NCBI GenBank assembly: GCA_920105625.2
Contig: OV050031.1
Location: 133,940,014-134,004,013 of the forward strand
Origin: Clusia tigrina
Taxonomy: Eukaryota; Arthropoda; Insecta; Diptera; Clusiidae
Reading direction: 5' to 3'
DNA: 64,000 bases
Part shown: positions 21,347 to 32,313 of the stretch, in pieces
Layout: each line of letters starts with the position of its first letter
How positions within the stretch are numbered: the first letter of the stretch is position 1
Notes under the pieces: model-generated
What the model was told of the DNA's origin: nothing
Database searches by the model: none
The model's input: only the letters and a program-made list of their open reading frames with translations
Made by a program: the position numbers and the translations under genes

Positions 21347-23885
21347 TTAATTTTTTATGTTGGACTTATGGATTTTTTTCCCTGTCTCGGTTATTACTGT
21401 AACCGTATTATCAATTGAACGATTTCCTTTTTATAAAGAGGGTTTTGTTTGCCTTTTATTTGTTTATTGGCGACGTATATGACGTCGCCGGGTTTAAAGC
21501 TTTTCGGTTGAGTATTTTTCGCGTTTAACCGTAAATTCCTTATTTTCGCGTTTTCTTCAATTTGACCGCGAATATCATTGTTGAATTTTTCGCGAAAGTT
21601 TGCAACACCTTGGTAGTTGACCCGTTCGCTTCGATTAAAAAAAATGTCATTTGGTTTTTGGCGTGTGACGGAGTGGATTGTGTCGTTATACCTATCTACC
21701 GCTATTTGCAGAACTTCTTTAATAAGTAAGTCTTGAAAGTCGTTTCGTATGCACCTGAAGATTTCTATTATGGTCGAATGTGATCTTTCTACTTGCCCAT
21801 TAACCTCGCTTTTCTGAGATGGAGTTCGGTAAATTTCGATATTCAATGATCTAAGAAAATTTATATTGATGGGGGTTAGGAAACCACGTTCATTGTCCAT
21901 AACCACTATTTTGGGTACTGTAAAAAAATGCATTATCTTGGCAAGCTTTTGGCGCAAATGAGGTGCTGATTTGTTTTTTATTCGGACAAATTTTGCAAAT
22001 TTGCAAAATTTGTCTAAGATGGAAATGAATTTCTCACCTTGAATTTCCATTATGTCCATATGGAGTATTTCACATGGAAATTTTGGTGTTGGTGTGGGTT
22101 GTAATTCCTGATGTGTAGGGTGCCTATCATATTTATTCAGACGACATATCTCACAGGTTTTTATAAAGGTTTTAAGTTGGTTTGTCATGCGAGGGAAATA
22201 AAATTTTTCTAAGATTTGTTGGGAGTTCTCTCGGACATTCCTATGCGCCCTAGTGTGTTCGGTCTCGATTATTTCAAGCACACGCTCCTTGTTTGGCACA
22301 TCAGTTACTACTCTTTGGGTTATACGGATTTTATATTGTGAAAAAGTATCTAAATAAATCTTTTGCAGTATCATAAGAAAATGTTCAGGAATTTTGACGC
22401 CGTTGATTACGGATAGGTTAAATGTTTCTTTTAAAATTTTAGTAAGATTGCTCTCGTTAATTTTTTCAAGAAAGACGTAATGTCTTTTATAATTCGGATG
22501 GGGCTCCTCAACGTACATGAGCTCACGTCCTGTTCGGATAATAATTTGGTTTCTAAAAACATTTATTGGTGCTTCAACATGGGGTATTAAATCGGAATTG
22601 TCTTGTTCTGCGCTGTGCATCGTTGCTAAACTTTCATATTCACTAGGTTCATCTGGCTCATTCGATGTTTCTAGCGCGTTCACTTCTGTAAGTAGGCGTG
22701 AGAGAGCATCTGCCACTAAGTTTGATTTACCAGGTTTATAAATCAACTCGTGGTTATACTCAGCTTTTCCACCTCTTGAACTTTGCGTTGTAATTTCTAT
22801 TAATAAACGCAAAGGTCAAAAGTTGGTGGTCGGTGAAAATCCTTATATTTTTAGCACCATACAGATAATTCCGCAGATTGTCTAACGCCCACACTATCGC
22901 CAACATTTATTTTTCATTTGTGGCGTAGTTTTCTTCGGCGCGACTAAGGCTTCCATTGATTTCCTGGGACAATACCGCTCCAATAGCATAATTGGAAGAG
23001 TCGGAAGTGAGATTAAATGGCTTTTCGAAATTACGGAAGGCTAAGATTTCTGAGGACGTCAGAAGTTCTTTTAGGGTTTCAAAGGCTTCTAGGCCATCTT
23101 GATCTAAAGCGATCAGAACTTTTCTAGATTGGTTCGTTCGGACATGTGCGTGTTCACCGCGAGTGAGATGCGTGAGTGGTTTGGCTATTTTTGCGTAATC
23201 GCGTATAAATTTCCTGTAGTAGGATGTGCGACCTAGAAATCTCTTGAGTTCTTTCACATTTGTAGGAGGAATCATTTTTTGTATCGCAGAAACCTTTTTT
23301 GGATCGGGAAGAATGCCTTTTGGCGTGATTAAGTATCCGAGAAATTCGACGCTATCTTTTAAGAATTCAGTTTTTTCCAAATTTACTTTAAGGTCTGAAG
23401 ATAAAAGTTTTGAGAGTATTATTTCAATCTCGCGGAGGTGTTCTTCTTCGTTTATACTAAAAATTATTATGTCGTCGATATAGACATAACATATTTTGGC
23501 TATGTACTCCTTTGACATCGTCAATCATTCTATGGAATATTGCTGGCGCGTTGCTAAGGCCAAAAGGGAGTCTCAAAAATTCATATTTACCATTCATGGT
23601 TGAAAATGCAGTTTTTGCAATGTCCTTCCCTTTCATTAGAATTTGGTGGAAACCAGTCGTTAAGTCTATAGTCGTGAAGACTTTTGCCTCACCAAGGCTA
23701 GCTATTGTGCTGTTGATATCAGGGATAACAACAACAAAGAATGTGGTTTCCACATACCTATTTGCGAATTCAAAAAATTTTCCGGATAATTGTTCTGTAA
23801 TTTTTAATTTTCCACCAGCGGAATTTACGAAAAAATTGCGGTTTTTTATTTTCTAATGTGGTGTATTCTATATATGGTATGCCTG
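21347..23885 (-). pseudogene. Errantivirus (gypsy-type) pol, degenerate
   Basis: Minus-strand pol. From the 5' side: a protease remnant (about 23,885-23,760) lacking the catalytic DTG block; an RT that has lost its N-terminal fingers; RT palm with GFHQILMKG and LPFGLSNAPAIF; catalytic YIDD (about 23,470); RNase H with FNLTSDSSNYAIGAVL; and integrase with HxxxH-C-x2-C (ICRLNKY), D-D-E residues (HMDIMEI, MDNERGF, NGQVERSH) and a C-terminal tail to a TAA at 21,347-21,349. Breaks: frameshift near 23,490, in-frame TAA near 22,906, frameshift near 22,770, and frameshift near 21,410 that separates the last ~20 codons. The product could not be functional. In the family it carries out reverse transcription and integration. 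Confidence 0.85.
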
Positions 23886-24103
23886 AATGGAGTTTTGTTC
23901 GGTTGAAGTGCTTGGGATGTCATTTGAGTCGGTTGGAGGCGCATTATCTTCATTAACTATAGCCTCGGACTCAGTTTCTGGAATATCTTCGGCTGGCACC
24001 ATGTAAAACATGCGCTGTTGTTTCATTGGCACGTTCATCGACAATCCCTTCCTCTTAAAGGGCTGGAAGCCTTGGGGTCTATTTGAATAATTGACGTCCC
24101 TAC
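23868..24103 (-). pseudogene. Errantivirus gag, 3' part
   Basis: An open minus-strand stretch ending at TAG 23,868-23,870: acidic and Ser/Thr-rich C-terminus after a basic segment (FKRKG). It continues the gag fragment at 31,170-31,547: if the BEL element and one copy of its target duplication are ignored, the reading frame carries through. The pol remnant begins in another frame, overlapping the gag end. Confidence 0.7.
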
Positions 24104-24459
24104 TGTTGTACTCAGATAGAACTATTTATTTTTAAGACTTATAACATATACTCGTATAACGTATTTTTAATATAATTATTGGGCGCCGATCCACACTTGC
24201 CGCAACTCCAGAACAGACTGACCACCGCGCCAAGAGAGCAGCTGCCGCTGCTTCGTAGCCCCGCGCCAAAATATGCCAGCAGATAAAGATGGCTTCCGCA
24301 CAAATACGATATGCACCTGCCTCGACTGTTCTCTCGCTCTCCACCGCACAACACGTGCTTTCGCACCGTACCGAACGATGGAATGCAGAGATAGGCCGAA
24401 AACATGGTGCCCCAGGTACCAGGCGGAAGCCACCTGAACGTTAGGATTCGGAGTGAACA
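24104..24459 (-). repeat. BEL/Pao 3' LTR
   Basis: 356 bp, minus-strand TGTTCACTCC...CTGAGTACAACA. Compared with the other LTR it differs at about four sites (near 24,164, 24,382, 24,400 and 24,413). The polypurine tract lies just upstream at 24,460-24,473. Confidence 0.95.
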
Positions 24460-24473
24460 TGCCGCCCCCCTTG
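24460..24473 (-). promoter_or_regulatory. Polypurine tract of BEL/Pao element
   Basis: Minus-strand AAGGGGGGCGGCA directly next to the 3' LTR, where plus-strand DNA synthesis would be primed. Confidence 0.7.
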
Positions 24474-25039
24474 CATTATTGCAAGAGAAGAACATATCCA
24501 CGCCGGATCCCGTTCATACCCTTCATCAATGGAGGGTGGTTTGGTGCCCGAGGGCGCAACTTCAGGAAGCATGCGCACCCCTCAATGCGGTGGCCCATCT
24601 GCTAACACATAGTGCAGATGATATGCGGAGTAGGGCGTAGCTGCACCGGTCTCTTCGTAATACCCAGAAAGGGCGGAACAGCGCGGGATGGTTCCCGCCT
24701 GGTCTCTTCCTGACCTTGGTTTGGCGCTTTCGGAACCACGCAGCCAGGTGGCGCGCCGGTAATAGAGAGGTGGAGCTCGATGGGAAGTCGAATTTAGTTG
24801 ACCTGGCCCGACGAGGTGCTGTTGGGTCCGGTGGCACCGCCATGGAGAGTGGAGGTGGTAGCACGGACACACTCGAACAACTGGCAGACAAAAAGCAGCA
24901 TCCGTCAGAAAGCGAGTAGCGGGTCTTGTGCACCGCGCGGGCCGAAATCTGAGAAAATATCAAAAATTTAATTAGTACAAGAAGGGAGTAGATATAAAAG
25001 AAAACATAAAAACTATAAATTAAAAAAGTACAAGGTACG
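24474..25039 (-). other. BEL/Pao 3' noncoding region
   Basis: 566 bases between the pol stop and the polypurine tract, richer in GC than the surroundings. Overlapping open frames of up to 133 codons occur on the minus strand (24,562-24,963) but show no recognisable domain, and BEL elements do not normally have a gene here. I see no env-like membrane segment. Confidence 0.6.
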
Positions 25040-28000
25040 TTATACCCCTCCGCTGGTAGGAGGCGGCTCTTCTCCCGGTAGGATCACCACCTTCGTGATA
25101 GGTCGGGTTAGCATTCCACGTGCGGTCCGCACATCCACAACACGCACTTTTCCATCAGGACCAGGGTGCGTATCGGTGACCCTGCCCAGCCGCCATTCTT
25201 GAGGCGCTAGATTGTCTTCCCGCACAACCACTAACTCACCCACCTTGACATTCACTTGAGCCGTTCGCCACTTACTCCGCCGTTGACACTCGAGAAGGTA
25301 TTCGTTTTTCCACCTGACGCTGAATTGATGGGCCAGCGCCTTCAGTTTTTGCCATCGGTTCAAAATTGAGAGAAAGGGTGTTGTATCCGGAGGCTCAGCT
25401 GGTGCCAACAGTGGCGCACCCACCAAGAAATGACCAGGCGTCAGCGCTTGGAGATCCGTGGGGTCCTCCGACAGAGCGCTGATAGGCCTAGAATTAAGAC
25501 ACACCTCGATGCGCGCTAAGAGAGTCACAAATTCTTCAAACGTGTACTTAAGTTGCCCTGCCATGCGTTTGAAATGGTGCTTGAAACTCTTGACCGCTGC
25601 TTCCCAAAGGCCCCCCATATGTGGAGCATGGGGGGGATTAAAATCACACTCGATCTGAGTATGAAAGTGACCCACCACGGTTCGGTCACGGATTTCGCGG
25701 AGCACCCGCTGGAAATCAAGCCTCAACGCCTTTTCCGCGCCCACAAAGTTCCGACCATTATCCGAGTGCATTTTCAAAGGACATCCCCGGCGGGCGATAA
25801 ACCGAGACAATGCCGCAAGGAAGGCAGGAGTACTCAAATCAGTAGTCGCCTCAAGGTGAACTGCTCTCGTAGCGAAGCATACAAAGATGCAGACGTACCC
25901 CTTCGTAACGTGGCATGCCCGCCCCTTATAGTGCTTGATATCAAACGGCCCCGCGAAATCAACTCCAGTATGGGTAAAAGGACGTGAACACGTGGTACGT
26001 TCAACCGGAAGAGCTGCCATGAGCTGCTGTTGTCGACGCTTCTTCCACAGAATACATGTCTTACATTGGAGAATTGTGCTTTTAATGAGCGTTTTCGCTT
26101 TTGGAATCCAATATTGGGTCCGGATTAGCCGCAACATTAGTTGATTCCCCCCGTGTAGGGACACCTGATGGATGAACTTCACTATTAGACGAGTCAAATG
26201 ACCATAGTATGGCAGAATGATCGGGTGTCTCTCCGAAAATGGCAAATGTGTAGTGAGCGCCAACCGACCATTTACGCGCAGAGTACCATCGGAGTGCACG
26301 AACGGATTCAGAGCCAAAAGCGAACTGGAGCTGGATATCGGCTCCCGTGCCACAAGTGCGCTGTATTCTTTTGGGAAATACATTTTCTGCGCGAGCACAA
26401 TAAGGCAAGTGGTCGTTTCAGCGATTTCTCCCCGAGTAAGCGGGGACCCCCTGTCAGGAGTCGTGTCCCGATGTTTCACCGAACAGTGGCGCATAAAGCG
26501 GCGCACGAAACTCAACACTCGGAGGGCCCTAGAAAATGAGGAGAAGCGCAACATTGGGTCATCCGCAGAGGACACATATACTACATGACACTTTGCAGGT
26601 CGTTGCTCTTCATCGGTTGCTAACACGTTTTCGTCCAACGGAGGCGGCCACCGTTTCCGCTCCTGCTGCAGCCAGGCCGGGCCTTCCCACCAGAGCCTGT
26701 TGTGGAGTAGTGCATCAGGTGCCACACCACGGCTAGCTAAATCTGCTGGGTTATCTTCTGAGCGGACATGACGCCAGTTGTTCACACCTACTTTGCTGGT
26801 AATAGCAGTGACTCGATTCGCCACGAAGACTTTCCACACGTGGGGTGGCTTTCGCAGCCATGCCAACACAATCGTAGAGTCGGACCAACAAAACAAGTTG
26901 TCATCTGAAATATTTAATAGAGGTTTAAGAGGGAAAATCAGCTCTGCTAAAAGTGTTGCCCCACATAGTTCTAAACGTGGAAGAGAGATAGTTCTCAATG
27001 GGGCCACCCGCGATTTCGCCACTAGCAAATGGGTAGAGATGGAATTTTCACCTTTACACCGAACGTAAAGGGCTGCAGCATATGCTAGCTGAGAAGCATC
27101 ACAGAAGGCGTGGAACTCAATATCGCGATCAGGTGCAGATCGTACCCAGCGAGGCACGCGTACTTGGGAGATTGCCTGATACTGCGATAAGAAGTGTGTC
27201 CACCTTGTTAAAGTGGTAGGAGTAAGTTGCTCGTCCCAACCTATTTGATCCAACCATATCTGTTGCATCAAGATCTTAGCGGAGATGACAATAGGAGCCA
27301 ACCATCCCGCTGGGTCAAACAGCTGTGCGATGACCGACAGGACCTTACGTTTGGTGTATACGGCAACGATTGGCAAAGCTGCCACGTGGAAATAAAACCA
27401 ATCCCCCCGCGCATTCCATCGAATGCCCAAAGTGCGAGTGGTGCTGGTCTCCTCGAATTGGAGAAAATCTTCCCTAAGCAGATGCCCTGGAGGCAAACCG
27501 GATAAAATTTCTGTAGAATTTGCTGCCCACTTTCGCATTGAGAACCCGGCTGAATCCAAGCTCTCAATCAGCTCATCCCTAGTGCGAATGGCAGTAGCAA
27601 TATCATGTGTACCCACTAGAGCGTCATCCACGTACATCGAATTACGTAGCACCTGAGAAGCCAATGGGAACCTGCTCTCCATGTCGTCTGCCAATTGCAA
27701 AAGTGTCCTTATTGCAAGATAAGGAGCACAATTCACCCCGAAGGTGACCGTTTTCAATTCATAGTCAGAGATATCGCTGTCGGGAGATTCCCTAAACACA
27801 ATTCTCTGGTATGAAGCCTGGCTTGGCTCAACCAGAATCTGACGATACATCTTTTGTATGTCCCCGTTCAGGACATAGCGAAACATACGCCACTGGATTA
27901 TTAGCCGGGTCAGATCGGCTTGTAACACTGGCCCTGTGTGTAACACGTCATTCAAGCTGACCGTGTTGGAAGTCGCCTGTGAGGCATTGAACACCACGCG

Positions 28001-29263
28001 AAGTTTGGTGGTTGTACTCTCTGGCTTAATTACTGCATGATGTGGCAAGTAATAATGAGGCACAGGAGTTACTGACGGAGGTGGAACCTTGCGCATGTGA
28101 TTTAACGTCCGGTATTCAAGTACCACCGCGTCGTATTGTCGCTTATCGGCCGGGCTCTTTACCAGCCGGGACTCATTGCGCTCAAATTGCCGAAGGGCAA
28201 TATAGCGCGACGCTCCTAGAGACTTCTCCGGAACAAACCCTTGTTTGAACGGCAGAGAGACTATGTATCGCCCCGTAGCATCCCGACGAGTAGTCTGGGA
28301 GTACAAATTAAGGCAGTCTTGATCAGTCTGGGACAGCTTTCGATCTTGCGGAGGCTGTTCCATTTCCCAGAACTGTCGTAGAAGGTGGTCGAGCGAAGCA
28401 GTTTCAGACACTTGCACGCGAGTTGTGAAAGTGGATATCCGTTTATCCGGCAGAGGCCCTGTAAGGATCCAGCCGAATACCGTTTCTTGGGCAATTAGTG
28501 ACCCCACCAGGTTGCGCCGCAACCCATCAAGCAAGACCTGAGGGTAAAGATCCCCTCCGATTAACAAATCTACTTGGGTGGAGTGTGAAGTGCTTGAATC
28601 GGCTAACCTGAAATGTCTCAGTTTGTGTTGCTCTCCTTTACTCAATAGGAGCGGCGGCAGTTCACCTGTCAGGGTAGGCAACACCAAAGCCGATACTTGG
28701 AGACGCACAGTGGCATCGTACCGCGACCCGATAGTGATATGACATGCTTTGGTAACGGTGCCAGCAAGGGTATTGCTGACCCCCGATACCTGGGCATGTA
28801 CTGAGTGCGCCGGCAGCTTAAGGCGCTTTTGGAGGCGGTCCGAAACAAAGGACCCCTCAGAACCAGAATCTATCAGAGCCCGGGCTGTGTACCATACTCC
28901 TTGATGTTTTATCGTGACTAAGGCCGTACCCAAGATAACACGATTGGAGAGGCGGCCACTTGGATGACTTGGACTCGGCCCCGCCCTATCTGCCGGACGC
29001 GATACCTGCGCAGTGTGGTAAGAAGACTTGGGTACGGGTGGATGGACCAGGGAGGAGCGTCCATTTGAATTGGAGCGTCCCCTCCCCGATGTGGATGGTG
29101 GGTTTGGCGTCGCAGCGGTTGGACGACCCCGTGGCGAGTCCGTATGCAGCAGAGTGTGGTGCCGCTCCCGACAGGTGGAGCACGAAAAGGAGCTGGGGCA
29201 ATTTGCCACTCTATGTGAAGCTGACAAGCAATTCACACACAACCCGTGTTTGCGCACCAAGCC
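25040..29263 (-). CDS. pol: BEL/Pao pol: protease, RT, RNase H, integrase
   Basis: Uninterrupted for about 1,407 codons, in the same frame as gag and separated from it only by a TAG at 29,264-29,266. Counting from that stop, a CCHC knuckle (C-x2-C-x4-H-x4-C) and a C-x2-C-x3-H-x4-H motif lie at residues 8-39; the aspartic protease LIDSGSEGS at about 129-137; the RT catalytic NGDIQKMY (Asp about 467) and YVDD about 543-546; RNase H FCDASQ (about 719) and WSDSTIVLAWL (about 805); integrase Zn finger and D-D-E (TGVDFAGPF, HSDNGRNF, GLWEAAVK) at about 1,060-1,240; and a BEL-type C-terminal domain. All catalytic residues I can check are present. It replicates the element in cytoplasmic particles and integrates it in the nucleus. 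Confidence 0.93.
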   Translation of the reverse strand, partial: GLVRKHGLCVNCLSASHRVANCPSSFSCSTCRERHHTLLHTDSPRGRPTAATPNPPSTSGRGRSNSNGRSSLVHPPVPKSSYHTAQVSRPADRAGPSPSHPSGRLSNRVILGTALVTIKHQGVWYTARALIDSGSEGSFVSDRLQKRLKLPAHSVHAQVSGVSNTLAGTVTKACHITIGSRYDATVRLQVSALVLPTLTGELPPLLLSKGEQHKLRHFRLADSSTSHSTQVDLLIGGDLYPQVLLDGLRRNLVGSLIAQETVFGWILTGPLPDKRISTFTTRVQVSETASLDHLLRQFWEMEQPPQDRKLSQTDQDCLNLYSQTTRRDATGRYIVSLPFKQGFVPEKSLGASRYIALRQFERNESRLVKSPADKRQYDAVVLEYRTLNHMRKVPPPSVTPVPHYYLPHHAVIKPESTTTKLRVVFNASQATSNTVSLNDVLHTGPVLQADLTRLIIQWRMFRYVLNGDIQKMYRQILVEPSQASYQRIVFRESPDSDISDYELKTVTFGVNCAPYLAIRTLLQLADDMESRFPLASQVLRNSMYVDDALVGTHDIATAIRTRDELIESLDSAGFSMRKWAANSTEILSGLPPGHLLREDFLQFEETSTTRTLGIRWNARGDWFYFHVAALPIVAVYTKRKVLSVIAQLFDPAGWLAPIVISAKILMQQIWLDQIGWDEQLTPTTLTRWTHFLSQYQAISQVRVPRWVRSAPDRDIEFHAFCDASQLAYAAALYVRCKGENSISTHLLVAKSRVAPLRTISLPRLELCGATLLAELIFPLKPLLNISDDNLFCWSDSTIVLAWLRKPPHVWKVFVANRVTAITSKVGVNNWRHVRSEDNPADLASRGVAPDALLHNRLWWEGPAWLQQERKRWPPPLDENVLATDEEQRPAKCHVVYVSSADDPMLRFSSFSRALRVLSFVRRFMRHCSVKHRDTTPDRGSPLTRGEIAETTTCLIVLAQKMYFPKEYSALVAREPISSSSSLLALNPFVHSDGTLRVNGRLALTTHLPFSERHPIILPYYGHLTRLIVKFIHQVSLHGGNQLMLRLIRTQYWIPKAKTLIKSTILQCKTCILWKKRRQQQLMAALPVERTTCSRPFTHTGVDFAGPFDIKHYKGRACHVTKGYVCIFVCFATRAVHLEATTDLSTPAFLAALSRFIARRGCPLKMHSDNGRNFVGAEKALRLDFQRVLREIRDRTVVGHFHTQIECDFNPPHAPHMGGLWEAAVKSFKHHFKRMAGQLKYTFEEFVTLLARIEVCLNSRPISALSEDPTDLQALTPGHFLVGAPLLAPAEPPDTTPFLSILNRWQKLKALAHQFSVRWKNEYLLECQRRSKWRTAQVNVKVGELVVVREDNLAPQEWRLGRVTDTHPGPDGKVRVVDVRTARGMLTRPITKVVILPGEEPPPTSGGV

Positions 29264-30332
29264 CTACCGAGCTGATACGGTGGCGGCCTGGAACGCAGGA
29301 CAATTTCGCACCGAGTGTGCAGACCGCCTGCACACTTTACACCCTTCCGGGGTAACACGTACTGGATGGGTTTGCACCCGTGCTGTTCGCGGTTGATTCG
29401 GCTGAACCCTTATTTGTGATGAACTGGAGCCTTGCGACCGGAGATCCGAAATCGCCTCGAGTGTATGAAACCGCAATGACAAGAAGTCATCCATCGCCTT
29501 CCATTCTGGAATATCTGCGCGGCCCCCCATGGTCTGTTCCCACAGGGACAGTGTGAGCTCAGGCACCCGCATGGAGCACAAGTATACTAAAATGGCATCC
29601 CAACTCGCAACGTCGATGCCGTAAGATGTCAGTGCAGCGATACAGTTACCGATGTCACGCTGTAGGCGTTTAATTTCCCCACCATCTTCTCTTCTAACCG
29701 GGTCAAGACCCAACAGTGTCTTCAATTGGTTGTTGATCTGGATGCGCTTGTTGTCGTAGCGCTCCAGTAAGTTTTCCCACACTTGCTGAAAACCCGCCTC
29801 AGTAATTGGAATTTTGGAGACAATTTCATGTGGTTCTCCCCGGGTCTTAAGGGACAAATGGTAGAATTTCTCCTTTCTCATTAGACAGCCGCGTGTTGTT
29901 AATGAATAGTTCTGTAAACATGTCACGGAACGTTGACCATGCAGCATAACTCCCTTCAAAGGCAGGGATATCACAAGGGGGTACGTGGATGCTGTGCGCC
30001 AATGATAAAAATGGCTCCCCTGTAGTAGGAACGGGAGTTGCCTGCTCTAAACGTTGTCTCACTTCCGCGATCAAAATACGACCCCGCTTAAAAGTATCAA
30101 AACTTGACTCGAACCGCTGTCCGATTGACTCTAACAGTGATTCACCGTCTTTCATGACCCGCGCCTCGGACATGGCAGTTATTTTTGCCGTTTTAAGCGA
30201 AGCCCACCGAGCATCCAATTCTGCTTCATCAAGTTGAAGTGATATAATGGAGTGACTTTCCGGCGAGCACCGTTCAAAACGACTTATGAACATCAGAAGT
30301 TCATCTGCCGCCGAAATATACGAGTCCACCAT
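29264..30332 (-). pseudogene. gag: BEL/Pao gag with one frameshift
   Basis: The first 161 codons start at the ATG at 30,332 and include the BEL-gag (DUF1759-like) block VPPCDIPAFEGSYAAW and FRDMFTELF. They run into a stop near 29,847. The rest of gag continues in another frame from about 29,900 to TAG 29,264-29,266, including WENLLERYDNKR and a C-x2-C...H-x4-C knuckle near the end (CKVCRRSAHSVRNC). One indel near 29,870 explains the shift. BEL elements usually make one gag-pol polyprotein; here the TAG plus the frameshift would prevent it. Confidence 0.85.
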
Positions 30333-30793
30333 TTTGCGGAACTTATGCGCCTGCGAACGCAGCTCAATATTTGCTTATATGCACCTCCGAACGCAACCGC
30401 ACTGAAACCACGCCCAACACTTATCGTTTAAACGCACTGCGACAGAAGGGCCCACAATGTTCAGGAAACCAATTGCTACCCGTAACCGGCCCTGCTTCAC
30501 AAAAGAAATAGAGACAGCAGCTGATCGCACGAGCCACTGACCTACTTTTCTTATTCTGCTTTCTGCATTATCCACCAGTACCTAAAAACGGCGATAATGC
30601 AGCGAAGACAACAACAGCGCAATGGTTTTAATAGTCAGCAGCGCCGACAGAGCACAAACACCCGAACGCACGGCAAACCCAACCGAAACACAAAAAATAA
30701 TCAATTTGTGTATAAATCAAATTTAAATTATTATTAATTTATAATAATAATATTTTTAATTCGATTAAACACTTACCAAAAACCGAATTCTTA

Positions 30794-30810
30794 TCCGGCT
30801 CGAAGGACCA
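30794..30810 (-). promoter_or_regulatory. Primer-binding site, tRNA-Tyr type
   Basis: Minus-strand TGGTCCTTCGAGCCGGA, three bases inside the 5' LTR. The plus-strand reading TCCGGCTCGAAGGACCA matches, from memory, the 3' end of fly tRNA-Tyr plus CCA, which would prime minus-strand DNA synthesis. Confidence 0.75.
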
Positions 30811-30813
30811 AAA

Positions 30814-31169
30814 TGTTGTACTCAGATAGAACTATTTATTTTTAAGACTTATAACATATACTCGTATAACGTATTTTAAATATAATTATTGGGCGCCGAT
30901 CCACACTTGCCGCAACTCCAGAACAGACTGACCACCGCGCCAAGAGAGCAGCTGCCGCTGCTTCGTAGCCCCGCGCCAAAATATGCCAGCAGATAAAGAT
31001 GGCTTCCGCACAAATACGATATGCACCTGCCTCGACTGTTCTCTCGCTCTCCACCGCACAACACGTGCTTTCGCACCGTACCGAACGATGGAACGCAGAG
31101 ATAGGCCGACAACATGGTGCCTCAGGTACCAGGCGGAAGCCACCTGAACGTTAGGATTCGGAGTGAACA
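30814..31169 (-). repeat. BEL/Pao 5' LTR
   Basis: 356 bp, partner of 24,104-24,459. It would contain the promoter and RNA start of the element on the minus strand. It is followed by the second CCTAC target copy at 31,170-31,174. Confidence 0.95.
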
Positions 31170-31547
31170 CCTACTCTGAACTGATCGATCGACTTCCATT
31201 TTTACGGGTGGTATGGGAGCTGTCGGCCTAGGAGGCACATTGCCACCCGTTCTGCCATCGAAAGGCCTATTTGAAGCTTGGGGATATGTATTGGAGGAAA
31301 ATCTCCTCGGAGGTAGATTTTGTCTGCTTTCGGTTTTACCCATTTGGTTCACCGGAATAGTTATTATGCTGGGAATCCCAACTGGGTGAATGAAAAGACG
31401 ACGCACATTTAGGTTCTGTATGTCGATGCAGGACGTATACGCTTCTGGTTCGGTTTGTGGCCTCTGAATGGAGATCAACCTAGAAAAGTCACCATCTAAG
31501 CAACGGACAAATACGTCCAATGCCCTATTCCTCACTCGTAGAGTTCA
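31170..31547 (-). pseudogene. Errantivirus gag, 5' remaining part
   Basis: An open minus-strand stretch of about 120 codons containing the NRALDVFVRCLDGDFSRL block typical of the end of the gypsy-type capsid region, then a Pro/Arg/Gly-rich nucleocapsid-like tail (NLPPRRF, PPRPTAPIPPV). The N-terminal two thirds of gag are missing: upstream of about 31,547 the sequence is not in frame. BEL insertion at 31,169/24,104 splits the gene. Confidence 0.75.
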
Positions 31548-32050
31548 CTTCTTATCGGTTTTGGCCTGTGCCCACTTTCCACTCTGGCACCGCTTTTTTC
31601 TCAAATATCAAAAATGCTTTCAACCGAAATTTCACAACGCAAACAATTAAACCCCTTTTTTCAATGATTTTCTTTTAATTGATTTTTGATATATTTTTTT
31701 CTCTTGAGGGTTTTTAACCCACAACTTTTATTTAAATTAATTTGAATTTTTACTTGAAGAAATGTCCCTTTTTTTTGGTAAGCTTATTTTTTTTAGCGAT
31801 TTTCATGAAAAAATTGTTTACTGTCCTTGTTAGGATTTTGTTATGCGCAAACTGGAGGGATCGGTTTTTTAGGCTCGATTTCGCAGCTTGAGTTTATTAT
31901 TCTTTTTTTTCTTTATTTATTTTATTTTATTATGAGTCCTTTCCAGGAGCTCGACTCGGGTGCGCGACCAGCGTTTATCCTTCAGAAAATTATGGTCCTG
32001 AATAAGGATCTTGATAAAAAATTAATTTCATGCACGCAACGTGTCCGTGG
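31548..32050 (-). other. Errantivirus leader region, gag 5' deleted
   Basis: AT-rich sequence between the putative LTR and the gag remnant, with T-runs and no coding signal. It should hold the primer-binding site and the start of gag. I cannot identify either with confidence, so a deletion here is likely. Confidence 0.4.
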
Positions 32051-32304
32051 TTTCACAAAATAAAACAAGTGAATTTCAAAAACGTTATAATTTATTGACC
32101 GATTAGAACGGCTCCCTGGAAAAGACTGTCTTTACAATTCAATTTAGCTTAAAATCTAACTTAGCCTATTGCCGCTGCGTCGGCATTTTCGCACAGGTAG
32201 CGGATGCGCGTGCATCGCGTAGCCTGACGCAACCTGAGTCGCCAGCGAAGTCAGCGAATATCGTGGGAAGCGTTGCGTAACGGGTACATTGCTCGGAGTA
32301 GACT
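32051..32304 (-). repeat. Putative errantivirus LTR between env and gag
   Basis: On the minus strand the env stop is followed by a purine-rich AGGAGGGGAAG and then AGTCTACTCC, which fits a gypsy-type polypurine tract plus LTR start at 32,304. An AATAAA occurs at about 32,090 on the minus strand. The far edge near 32,050 is uncertain, and no second LTR is seen for comparison. Confidence 0.5.
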
Positions 32305-32313
32305 CTTCCCCTC

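Larger units (their letters stand above)
24104..31169 (-). mobile_element. BEL/Pao LTR retrotransposon, near-complete, nested in errantivirus gag
   Basis: 7,066 bp on the minus strand, flanked by the 5-bp target duplication CCTAC (24,099-24,103 and 31,170-31,174). Two 356-bp LTRs start and end with the TG...CA signature and differ at only about four positions (about 1.1%), so the insertion is recent relative to its surroundings. Order on the minus strand: 5' LTR (30,814-31,169), primer-binding site, leader (30,333-30,793), gag, pol, 3' noncoding region, polypurine tract, 3' LTR. Coding defects are few: one frameshift in gag and one stop codon between gag and pol. Confidence 0.95.

Noticed and set aside
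24562..24963. 133-codon minus-strand ORF downstream of BEL pol, considered as an env gene
   Set aside because: No signal peptide or membrane segment, competing frames in the same bases, and position in the 3' noncoding region.
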